NCBI GenBank assembly: GCA_003116995.1
Contig: BDSL01000001.1
Location: 1,736,001 to 1,800,000 of the forward strand
Length of the DNA: 64,000 nucleotides
Direction of reading: 5' to 3'
Origin: Yamagishiella unicocca
Taxonomy: Eukaryota > Chlorophyta > Chlorophyceae > Chlamydomonadales > Volvocaceae
Each line of letters starts with the position of its first letter. Position 1 is the first letter of the stretch. The notes below the pieces were generated by a model. It saw nothing but the letters and a program-made list of their open reading frames with translations, was not told where the DNA came from and made no database searches. A program made the translations under genes and the position numbers. Of the stretch, positions 1-10,369 are shown one piece after another.

Positions 1-496
1 ACCCGCCGCAGGCTGCTGTGGCTCAGCTTTTCCTCACAATTACAACCACCCGACGCGAGGGTGCTTGCACCGGCGCCAGCCGAAGCCAACAGCCGACGAG
101 ACCACACGGACTCGGCGCGTGTGACATGATGCCACGTACAAGCCATCGGCATGGCACAGCCGCAAACGGCCACATCCTCCGCCGCCCGCCGACCCGCCCG
201 TACGCACTCTGGCGCCCTCGCTGCGGCCTCCCCCTCCAGACGAGGCCTCCACAACTCGCACAAGCTCGCGCCCTCCAGCAGTGCACCTCCACGCCCGCAC
301 CCGCCCACTCGCGCCGCTCACTGCCCTCCCTCTTCCCTGCCCGCTACTGATACGCACCGCCCCACAGCGCACCGGCCGCTTGCTGCTCCCGGCCCGGCCC
401 CTCCTTCCCCGCTGTGCGGGATGAACCCGCCGCCCCGCCGCCTTAGCCCCCTTCGCCTCGAAGCCCCCCGCCGCCCGCGCCTCCCCGCCAGCCCCC
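1..496. other. 3' flank of the phosphatase gene
   Basis: This GC-rich stretch follows the stop codon of the minus-strand phosphatase gene and probably contains its 3' UTR. Minus-strand TGTAA lies at 44-40. The open frames here are compositional and match no family I know. Confidence 0.5.
40..44 (-). terminator. Candidate polyadenylation signal TGTAA (phosphatase gene)
   Basis: The minus strand reads TGTAA, the usual poly(A) signal of chlamydomonad algae, about 450 nt past the phosphatase stop codon. The assignment rests on motif and position only. Confidence 0.4.
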
Positions 497-2800
497 TCAC
501 CACTCGCTTGTCAGCACCTCCCGCAGCCGCTGCTGCTGCTCCGGACCGAAGCCTATCCCGGTGAGGTACCCCGCAACGGAGCCGTACCTTCGCCGTACGT
601 ACCCCAGGGTGGCCTGCATCACCTCGGGGGGGGCCCGCTCGAACTGCGCCCGGTCCAACCCCGCCAGCTCCTCGCGGCCCTCCAGCCCCGCCAGGGCCAC
701 CCGGTGGTACGCGTCGGACCTGCAAGCAGGGCGTGGGAGGTGGAGGGCAAACTCGGACCCGACGCAAAAGAGGAATACCAATACGTTGAGCAGGTTCGGA
801 TGGGTTAGCCGGCTGGGGAGCGCCGCCCCTGATCATGCAGAGTGAGCCATCCAAATAGTACACGGACTGACTCAGACGGTCACGCGCCGACCCACCGACC
901 CACGCGCCGACCCACCTGGCGTAGTCTGCCACGATCTGCTCCTCGCTTGCTCCCGCCACCGCCAGCACCATCGCCGCCACCAGGCCCGTGCGGTCCTTGC
1001 CAGCCCGGCAGAAGAACATGACGCAGTGGCGTGACTCCCCGGCCCGCAGCAGCACCTCCATCACCTGCAGCAGCAGGAGTGCAGGACATCCCCCGGTAGC
1101 AACACCGGTGGCACCAGTTTGGCTCCCAAAAGCAAAGCTAGATGCGCGTACCAGGCAGGCAAAACAGACAGACAGGAAGCCACCATGCCGTCAGAGACTG
1201 CTGCTGGCCTTTCACGGGTGCCGGTATGCTGCGGCCAGACACGACACCAGCTGCTGCCCGGAGCAACCCCGCGCGGCCGCTACGCTACCACAACCCGGAC
1301 CTGCCCCGAAGCTCCCCACCTGCCGGATCTCCGGCCGGGAGCTCTCCAGCAGCATCTCATACAGCATCGACAAGCCGCCGCCGTTGACGTACGGCAGCAG
1401 CAGCGCCCTCGCCGCTGGTTTGCTGACGAGGTTGGTGAGCAGTGCGGCGGCTGTGATGGTGGTCGGGATGCGGCCGGCTAGGCTGACGTAATAGCGGCCA
1501 CGGTCCAGGAGGGAGATGTGGTGGCGCACGGCCGCTACTGCTGGTAATGCTGATGCGGTTGCCGAGGCGGATGAGGGGGGTGTCTGCGGGCTGGGCGCCG
1601 GAGGAGCGGGGGGTGCGGACGCTGCATCCAACAGGGCTACGGTGCTTGCTGCCACTGTGGAGGGCAGCGAGGAGGGAGGCGCTGCTACCGGGGTGGCCGA
1701 ATGGGAGGCGGGGGCGGAGGGGAAGCTAGGGGCCGCGTAGATGGAGGCAGCGGCGGGAGTTTGCTGAGGCCCCTCGAGCTGGGCGAAGAGCTGTGGAGCG
1801 GAGCGGTCGGGAGGAGGGGAGGAAAGGGGTCAGGCAGGAGAAGCGGGGTTACGCAAGGAGCAGACGCAGTAGCGATTTCAGGCAACCCGCCAACCGCTCA
1901 CCAACCCACCCACCGACCGCTCACCAACCCACCCACCGACCGCTCATCAACCCACCCGCCAACCACTCACCAACTTACCCGCCACCGGCCACCATCGCCC
2001 ACATCCGCGCCCGCCACACCGCACCCCTCCCACCTGGCCTGGCCTCAGCCAGCCCCGCCGGTAAGTGCGCATCGCCGCTCTCGCCATCAGCGCTGACCCG
2101 GGGTCGTCCTCCAAGATCTCCTCTCCAGCGCGCAGATCAATCTGGAGTAGCGGCAGCAGATTGCCGCGGGGCCCCGGGGAGGGTGGGAGGCGGAGGTGAG
2201 GGGCGAGGTGGTGGCCACACAGCCACTCACCTCCACCGGGGCAGCACAGCAGTGCAGCTAGGTAGACGGCGGTTGCGGGTCAAATCCCCAGAGTCGGGTC
2301 GGGGCAGCCAGAGTGGAACGCTTCCCGCCCTCCCGCGGGCGCGAGACTCTTCCCTGCACCCACCATCCCACCTGTCCTCATCACCTACCCCACCAAACCC
2401 CCAACCCTTTTCGCACCCCACCGCCTACCCCACCACCCTCACTCACCAGGTCCCGCACCCTCAGCTCCCCCAGCAGGTACTCCGCGTCCTCAGGGCCCGC
2501 GGAGGACGGGTTGGCGCAGCGGATGACCCGGCCTGAATCGTACAACAAAACAACGGAGAAACAGGCGCCGACGTGAGCGCGGCAGCAGCACGGTACGGCA
2601 GATGACGGCGGCGTGAGGTGGCACCACGGGTGCAGCCGGGAGACCGCGCAGTTCCCTCCGGTGCTAGACAGCTCGTCAGCTAGCCAGACAGGCTGCCACT
2701 CACCGGGGGGAATGGCGGGGAAGGCATCGTTCAGGTCGCGGGCGTTGGGCAGCGCCTCCCGCAGCCGGGCCGCCGCAGTGGACTGCGCGGCTGTCGCCAT
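497..2800 (-). CDS. Protein phosphatase of the Y_phosphatase3 (MptpB-like) family
   Basis: Six exons are supported: 2704-2800, 2447-2532, 2034-2141, 1320-1778, 916-1064 and 497-719. All junctions are GT-AG and in phase, giving about 373 aa. Family hallmarks occur in order: LPNARDL near residue 17, a strand reading GRVIRCANPSS, RDLIDLRAGEE after the second junction, and the P-loop HCVMFFCRAGKDRTG near residue 265. The P-loop Cys and Arg form the CX5R active site. After it come a helix reading ASEEQIVADYA and a C-terminus with VRRRYGSVAGYL. Such enzymes hydrolyse phosphotyrosine or other phosphomonoesters; the substrate here cannot be told. Exon 4 adds about 45 residues of Ala/Pro/Ser-rich sequence before the conserved HHISLLDRGRYYV part, which I read as an algal insertion. 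No signal peptide is obvious. The start is the first Met ahead of the conserved block. Confidence 0.85.
1892..1983. repeat. 23-bp tandem repeat, about 4 copies, in the phosphatase gene
   Basis: Four imperfect copies of a 23-bp unit containing CTCACCAACCCACCCACCG lie in the intron between phosphatase exons 3 and 4. The unit is not a multiple of three and the tract is outside the coding model. Confidence 0.8.
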
Positions 2801-4784
2801 GGGGGCGGTGCAGCAGGCGCAGCGCTGGTGAGCAGCGCGAGACCGGCCTGGGGACGGGGGCCCCGAGGGAGGGCGACAGAGGTGAAGGCTGGGAAGGGTG
2901 GTTCGAAGTTTGAAGACGCGCAGGCCTGGTAGGCACCACCTGGAGCTTGCGGGTGAGGTTCAAGGCCCATAGTTGTGAGCTCCGTAAGGAGAACATTGGC
3001 CCCTGGCACACTAGCCAGGAAGCCCGCTGGTTGGGTGCGCGCGGGGGCTCACCACTGCCGTGTCTTTGCGCGGCGCGCAAAAGCCGCATGAGCAGCTTAG
3101 AGAGGCGCCGTTGTCCTTGCTACTTAACGACTTGGCTCGCCACGAGATCAGCTCCGGCGCAAGTAACGCAGAGCTTGGGAGTTCGCGTGCACGCGATGCG
3201 TTATATTCGCGGTATATTTCGTTCGCTAGATTATATTACGATCAAAAAAGCTTGTGGCAAAGGGCGGTTGCGAACGCAGCAATGGTGACGGTAGGGTGGC
3301 AGTTTAGGGCTGACCCATTTCGACAGCGCTAGCTATATTTTATGTCAATACGGCCCAATTGAATTGTAGTGTGTCTTTGTTCTGGATGTGGGCCAGAGCA
3401 TGGCGCGGGCTCGCATCCCGCTTACGTCAGCTCACAAATGCCCGACACATCCGTGGCCATGCCCCAATTTGAACTATTGCATTGCAACCGTACCATTCTT
3501 ATTTGCAGATTCATGATAATTTGCGTCGCATTCTGTGATCCTTTCTGTCCTCCTGTCTGCGCCCCACGGGTCAGGTTATTTCCTTTGTCTCCCTTGTCTG
3601 TATTCGATTTATTGCTGCCTGGCGGTGCCGTCAGCATCTCCTTTAGTCCTCTGGTTTACCTCCAAACATCCGGTTCACCTCCAAGCACCAGGAACGCAAG
3701 CGGAGGGAGGAGAAGGGTTTTCGAGACCTTGGTCTTTTGGAGGCAGGAGCCGTCGTGGCAGGCTGGGTCAGCAAGGGGGGCCGGGCGGGGATGTGGCAGC
3801 CAGCGCTCAACGACTGAAGCGAGGGCAAATACGGTGCTGGCAGCCTTTTCCCAGTGGCTGGGCGTGTACGCACTGCACCCGGAAGGGGACTCGGGGGAAT
3901 GCAGCCATGTCGAAAGCTGCTGTCTGTCGCCCAACGCCTGCGAGCCTCGACCAGAAGGGCAGTCCTCAAGTCCCATTTTGTCGACGCGAACCACGCATCA
4001 GCCCAGCCCCGCGCGCGAACGAACTCCTGCACCTGCACCAACTAGAAACGCTGCCGGGCACTCACCACTACCTGATGTGAGCGCGGTGTGACATGTTTGA
4101 GCGGCAGCCACGCGTGCTGCAGACCTTCGCACCCCGGAGGCCGCCGCCCCGCCTGGCCTATGGTGGCGACGTTTCGCCAAACTAAGAGCTGGCCGAAAAC
4201 GCCTGCTGGCCACTCGCCTCAGGTCGTCACCGCTCCTGCCGCACCCCGGCGAGTTGTATGTTTACGCTACCTCTTCATACATGGGAAGGTCAGTGACTGA
4301 TCCCCGGCGAATCCTCGCGCAGCCGGTGGTCACAACTCTGGGCGGCAGTGCCGGCCACTATCTGGCCCAGCTCTGCCCTCCCTCCCTCACGGCTCCAAAG
4401 CCCCTTCACCGCTGAGGCATACGGGGCGGGCTTGTCGCCAGCCCTGGCGGCGCACCAGCAGCAGTGGGAGCCGGACACCTGGCACCGCATTCATTCGGAC
4501 AGCGGGCCGCGAGCTATCAGGCTGGCTCACCCGCTCCTCGCGCTGCACCCCCTAAAACCCCTTTTCGTACTCGGAGAGCCACTGGCTTACCGAGCAACCG
4601 GGAATCGCAGGTCTCCCATCTTCTCCCCTTGCCAGTCCCGGGCAGCTGCGGTGGGTATCCGTTGGACACCTTTCGCAGCGTAGGTTCCCCCACCGGCATA
4701 TGGCCCTTTGCAGATGTGGCATATTTTCCGGGTGCTGCCAAGTCCAGGTGTTGCCATGGACGTTCCAGCACCAGTGTCTTTTTG

Positions 4785-4870
4785 TTTTGTTGTAACGATT
4801 ACAGTGGGTTCCAGACCAAGAGGTAGAACCATCGGGCGCATCGCCTGACACTGAACAAGACGGAGGAAAC
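4785..4870. repeat. Diverged direct repeat, copy 1
   Basis: A block with GTTGTAAC, GTGGGTTCCAGACCAAG, TAGAACCATCGGGC and a CACTGA...AAGACGGAGGA tail recurs at 5236-5325 in the same order and orientation. Divergence is spread along the block and includes small indels, as expected for old transposon or duplication remnants. Confidence 0.75.
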
Positions 4871-5235
4871 AAATACCGACAAATCTTGTTTAGCGTTCGC
4901 CCTGCCACTGCCAAACCCGTATAATCGCCACCGGTGGGTACTGTCGTCCCATGGCGGCCGTCGCGGTCGCATGCAGGGGTGTGCTATTTATTTACATACC
5001 TGCTTAACAAAAGGCTGGAAAGGTGAAAAACCAGCTACGGTTTTATAGCTTCACTAGGCTTTATGGCAGCTGGAGGACAATCCAAGCATAATGAGACGGG
5101 TCCGCTTTCTCCCCCCCCAGCCCAACACGCAATTTCCATCCCGCCTGAAGTTCACAGACGATGCTGAACGGGTGCTGGCTGGTACTGGAATTCGCTGTCC
5201 GGACGTCGCGCCTGAACCACGGCCATTATTCCCAG

Positions 5236-5325
5236 TGTGGTTGTTGTTGTAACAGTTTAAGTGGGTTCCAGACCAAGGTAGAACCATCGGGCACATCGTC
5301 GGACACTGAGGAAGACGGAGGAGAC
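5236..5325. repeat. Diverged direct repeat, copy 2
   Basis: Second copy of the block at 4785-4870, with the same order of motifs (GTTGTAACAG, GTGGGTTCCAGACCAAG, TAGAACCATCGGGC). No terminal inverted repeats or coding capacity were found next to it. Confidence 0.75.
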
Positions 5326-5563
5326 AGAGACCGAAGAGCACCGGAACAGTGTGGTATTACAACCGTGGCTTTAGTACTCCCGTTAAGCTGTCGGGCTTTC
5401 GCCAGTTCACAGAGCAACCTCTCCAGCCCATAGCACCTTGCCCGCGAGCTCTGCCGCCTTGCCCATAACTGAGCACTTAGGTCACCTCCTCTGAAGTGGA
5501 TGCATTGTTACAGTACAAACGCTCGAAAAGAAGTGGCTCCGTCGCACAACCTACGACCTACCT

Positions 5564-5628
5564 ACAACCTATTGAGTCATACTGCGCCTAAATCGTACAA
5601 CCTATTGAGTCGTACTGCGCCTAACGCT
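5564..5628. repeat. 33-bp tandem duplication
   Basis: Two head-to-tail copies share ACAACCTATTGAGTC and TACTGCGCCTAA with one or two mismatches. No function is apparent. Confidence 0.75.
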
Positions 5629-5923
5629 GTCCTGCCACTCGGCGGCCTGCACTACGGCACGCCTTGTCGCTCCGAGACCCGGCATTGTGCGGTCATAGCG
5701 GTGCCCCGGGAGGTGGGAGGTATCGGTGCCACCCCGCCAGCGATCCGCTCCCTCAGCGGCCCCCTGCTGCAGCAGCAGCACCACCACTACCACCACTCAC
5801 GCCTGCGTCTCCTGCAACCGCACCTCCTGCACTTACTATTCTCAGCCAGGCTTGCCACCTCCCACCTCCGCCTCCGCCTCCGCTTCCGCGCGCCGCTTCC
5901 GCTTCCGCGTCACTCTGGCGGCT

Positions 5924-5928
5924 TTACA
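5924..5928 (-). terminator. Candidate polyadenylation signal TGTAA (ubiquitin-like/ankyrin gene)
   Basis: Minus-strand TGTAA lies about 270 nt past the stop codon at 6197-6199. A second minus-strand TGTAA lies further on, near 5513, so the actual site is uncertain. Confidence 0.4.
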
Positions 5929-6196
5929 CCTGCCCTGCCTCCGCTCTGCCGTCCGGCCCATCCTGCGTCCACGTCAGCCCGGACCGACCCCAACACGTCA
6001 CCTACAATCATATACGATCCACTGCGACCCACAGCGCCGCAGCGCCGCTAAGACTGCCCCACGGGCCCCGCACCCCACTCAGCAGCCAGGGAGACACTCC
6101 CTGGAGTGTCTCCTGAGCATGACGAAGGCCCTGCCTGTTCTCCCCGCCACCTGCCTGCCTGCCAGCCTCCCCTCCACCACCCTATGCGATGGCGAC

Positions 6197-9100
6197 CTAG
6201 CTCAAACACAACCCCAGCACGTCCGCCAACATGTCGTCCTCGAGGTCCTCCCCGCTGTCGTACGCCGCAGTGTCGTCAGCTGCCGTACTGCTCCTGGCCT
6301 GCGCCTCGCTCGCCGCCCGGAATGACACCTTCACGGGGGCCCCCGCTGCGACATGGGCGGGGTTGAGGAGAGGCGCCGGGGCTGCGACATCCGGCTCAGG
6401 CGCCGCCGCCACTGCTGGTGTCGCATCAGCAGTAGCATCAGCAGCATCAGCAGCAGTATCAGCAGCAGGTGCCGCCACTGCTGGTACTGCGACGGCGGCG
6501 ACTGGCCCCGCTGGCGCGGCGTGGTGCGGCGCGGCGCGGGCGGCGAGCCAGGGCATGGCGAGCATGGAGGCGCTGGGGGGGTGAGGGGATGCAAAGGCAG
6601 CGGCGGTGGAGCCGCCGGCGAGGGATACGGTCGGCGCTGCAGCGGCCGCTGCTGCGGGGCGGGGCACGTGGAGTTCCCCTGCCGCCACTACCACGGGCGT
6701 CAGTGTCGTGGCCGTGTAGACCGCGGCCGTGGCAGTGCCAGCCGGTCCCGCGGGTGCCGGTGCGGCCGCCGGGTGGGCGGCGGGCGCTGCGGGGCCGTAC
6801 ATTGGGTTCGACATCACGGGCCTTATGGGCAGCAGCGCCGCCGCCCGGCCGGCTGCGGCGACCGAGTGCGTCAGCGACGAAGCGGTCAGCGGCGGTGCGG
6901 GGGGGGCTGTCGCTGGGGCCGGTGCAGGTGCCGGTGCTGGTGCTGGTGGCGGTGCTGGTGCTGGTGCCGGCGCTGGTGCCGGTGCTGGCGCCGGTGCTGG
7001 CGCCGGTGCTGGCGCCGGTGCTGGCGCCGGTGCTGGCGCCGGTGCTGGCGCCGGTGCTGCCGGGGCGAGCGGGCGGGCCGGGGCGGCGGCCCCCGCTGCA
7101 GGCTGCACGTCGTACTCCGACCAGGGATCAGCGAGCGGAGCTTCAGGTGCCGACGACGTGTCGACATGTGGGTCGGCGGACCAGCTGGCGGCGGGGGGGG
7201 CCTGGAAGGTGCGGTTGAGGATGCCGGCGGCGACGGACGCGGCGGCGGAGGACGCGGCAACCGCTTTCGTCAGGACCGCCCCTGCAGACGGCTGCTGCTG
7301 CTGCTGCGGCGGCGGCGGCGGCGACGCACGGGCCGCCGCTGCCGTCGCCAGCATCCGCTGGGCGTTGATCGCCGCCGCCGCCGCCACCTCGCCGCTCTGC
7401 GCTGTCGTCGCCGGGTATGGTGACGTCGACGACGACATCGCCGCCACCGCTACCGCCACCGCCGCCGTCGTCGCCGTCGCCGCCTCCTTCACCTTACCCG
7501 GCACGAACGGCGCCGCATCTATTTTAAGCTTCGACGCACCGCCTCCGCCTCCGCCACCACCACTCCAACCCGCAGCCCTCTCCGCTTGCAGCATCTCCCT
7601 AGCCAGCGCATCGTCCGTGGGGAACTCCAGCAGGCAGCTCACCTCCAACCCCCCCACCCCCGCCAGGCTGCCGGGCCCCATAAGGCCCTGCAGGTCCCCG
7701 GCGCCCACCCCCGCCGCCACTGCTGACGCGACGTCCTCGCTGCGGAAGCTCACTGCGACCGCCGCCCCGCCCTCGAAGGACTGGAATGCGGTCATGGAGC
7801 CGTAGCGGTCCAGGCTGGCGGCGAGCTGCGAGTCGGCGATGCGCGGGCGGCCGCAGAAGAGGGTCGTGTAGAGGTGGCGCAGGCAAGGGCCCTCCAGCAG
7901 CAGGTGCGGAGTGAAGATCTCGGTGCCGGGTACCTGGGATGCAGGGAGGGGTTCGGCAGGAGGTGGGTGGAGAGGAGACCCGTGGGTCGGCTGGCACTTG
8001 CGAAAATGTCAAGCCGGCGACAAAACAAAACGTTTGGGACACTCGTCTGTGCTTTGCATGCCGGAGGACTTGGTTAGGTGTCGAAAAGGGGGGCCAGCGG
8101 CGGCCAGGGGGCCGGGGCTCGTGTAGCGGCGCTGCCGACACCTACGCAGGGAACTCGACAGTGACCGCACTGACAGCCATCGCGGCACGGCCTGGAAGCA
8201 TTACAGGAAACCCTGGGCCCCACATCCGGAGGCCCAGGCCGTAACTTCGGGCCCAGGCCGTAACTTCGGGCGACTTCCCTCTCCCAGCACCCACGCCCAC
8301 GCTGCCCGTCTCACCTTGAGCAGCTGCAGCGCCAGGATGATCGGGTCGTGAGCAGCAGCCGCAGCAGCCGCGTCCGCCGCCCGCGGCCCTGCCCCCGGCC
8401 CGGTGGGCATCAGCGAGGGGAAGTCCTCCTCCGTCATGGGTGGCCGCCCCGGGGGCACATCGCCGGCAGCCCCAGCGGCCCCCGAGGGGGGAGCTGACTG
8501 CTGAGCCGACAGCCGCTGCTGCGGCTGGTTGTAGTAGCCGTTGTGGTTAGGGTGGTTGTTATGGTTGGAAGAGTGGTAGCCATCGCCGTACGAGGCGGCG
8601 GCGGTGCTGCCGTGTGCGGGGTCGTTCCGACTGTCCCGACCCGCGCCTCCTCCGGCCCCGCTGTCGCCGCTGCCGCGGTCCCACACGGGCCGGACTGCGA
8701 AAGGCACGCTGCCTGTTTCCCGCCAGGCGCTGCCCGCTTGCTGCCGGGACTGGTGCTGCTGCGGCTGCTGCTGCTGCCAGCCGGTCGCGCCCTCCTCGCC
8801 CTCCTCGCCTTCGGCCCCCTCCTCCCGCTGCATGCCCGTCAACTTCAGCTTCACCTTGCCGCCTCCGCCTCCACCCCCACGCCTGCCGCCGCGCCTACCG
8901 CCGCCGCCTCCGCCGATCAGCGGCGCCGCCTCCACATCGTCCAGCGACGCCGGCGGCCCTGCTGCCTCCCTCCCGCCTCCGCCTCCGCCGCCTGGTTGCT
9001 GATCCAGCTCCCCCCTCAGCCGCCCCCCACGGTTCAGCGGCACCAGCTTCACAGCGGAAAGGTCCACCAGCTCCGCGGCTCGCGGCCCCTGCTGCTGCTG

Positions 9101-10338
9101 CTGCCTCGGCTGCCCCTCGCCACTCGGCTGCCCTTGATCGACCTCCCGCACATTGTCACCCCCGCTGGCCTCCTCGTCGTACTCGTCGTACTCGCCGTAC
9201 CACGACTGGTCTTGCCACTGCTTCTGGTGCCTGTCGCCAGCGCCCTTGCGGTGGCCCCCGACGGCGTCCGCATGCGCGTTGCCGCCGCCGGCGGCGGCGG
9301 CGGCCGCCGCCGCTGCCTGTCCTTTGCCGCCCTGCCCCTGCCCCTGTCCGTGCCCGTGCTTGCCCACGTGCTTGGCGGCGCCCTGCTGCTGCGCCAGCTG
9401 CGGCGAGGTGTAGAACTGCTTGCGGAATCGCGGCTGGTCGGCGGGACCCTCCATGACGCAGGCGGACTGTACGGCGCCCTGGCAGCCGGCGGACCAGCAG
9501 GAGGGGACCGCGGAGTGGCCCTTGGCGCCGGGGCCCTGTGCGGAGGGGGAGGGGGAGGGGGGACGGACATCAAGACCGGTTAGGGGGCCCTTTGAGGAGG
9601 GGGAGGGGGAGGGGTTTCGAGGAAGACCCGTGGATGCCCGAAAAGGAGGGGAGGAGGAGGGGGAGGGGAGGGGGAGGGGGTGGCGTAAAAACCGGTTACG
9701 CGGCATGGATAGGGTAGCTTGCGCATTGCCTTCAGACACCTAGTTGTGGGCGGAGCGGTAGGGGTAGGGGGGAGGCGGGGCGGGAGCATCTCGCGAGGAT
9801 CACGGTGATGCAGTCATCCAGGTGCATGTGGGCAGCTTCCTGCCGGAGGGGTGCTTGGACGCTAGCCGAGCATGACCGCGTTGAAGCTCGCGCGAAGCCG
9901 CCTACGATTACGGTTCGCACGCCAGCCCGTGCCCCAGCCGATAGCCTGAGCCCCATCTCCCCCATTTGATTCCGCCGCGCGGGGTCCCTGTTTCCGTTTC
10001 CGTTAGCCTAGGGAGTCGCAGCCGAAATAGACACAGCCGCAGAAGGTCAACATACGACCTCCGACTTTTAGTTTTCTCAACCAAAGTTCTCCAACGTGCA
10101 GCCCCAAACGTCTGTCCCCAACGGCTTTTCCTCCGTACACTTGTCTTCCTCGCCGCCCCACCTTGAGGCCGTGGTAGTCCTGCCTCGCCGCCCGCAGCAG
10201 CCCCTCGAGCTGCCTCCAGCAGTCCGGGTAGTGGTAGTCCAGCCGGCAACCCGCGCTGCACGACACCACCAGCCGCCGCTGCCGGGGCCCCACCGCCGCC
10301 TGCTCAGGATCCACACAGCACCGCACGATGCCGCCACC

Positions 10339-10369
<31 letters not shown>

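Larger units (their letters stand above)
2801..6196. other. Gene-poor 3.4-kb intergenic region
   Basis: This lies between the 5' end of the phosphatase gene and the 3' end of the next minus-strand gene. Part of it (about 3180-3360) is AT-richer than its surroundings and may be the phosphatase promoter. It holds two diverged direct repeats (about 4785 and 5236) and a 33-bp tandem duplication (5564-5628). No open frame here matches a family I recognise or pairs with sensible splice sites. Confidence 0.6.

Noticed and set aside
2215..2310. Possible tRNA (GGGTCAAATCCC looks like a T-arm)
   Set aside because: No acceptor stem pairing or A box at the right distance could be found, and it lies in an intron of the phosphatase gene.
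6353..7805. Long Gly/Ala- and Arg/Cys-rich plus-strand frames
   Set aside because: They are the complement of the Ala/Pro-rich last exon of the ankyrin-type gene; GC-rich codons leave all frames open.
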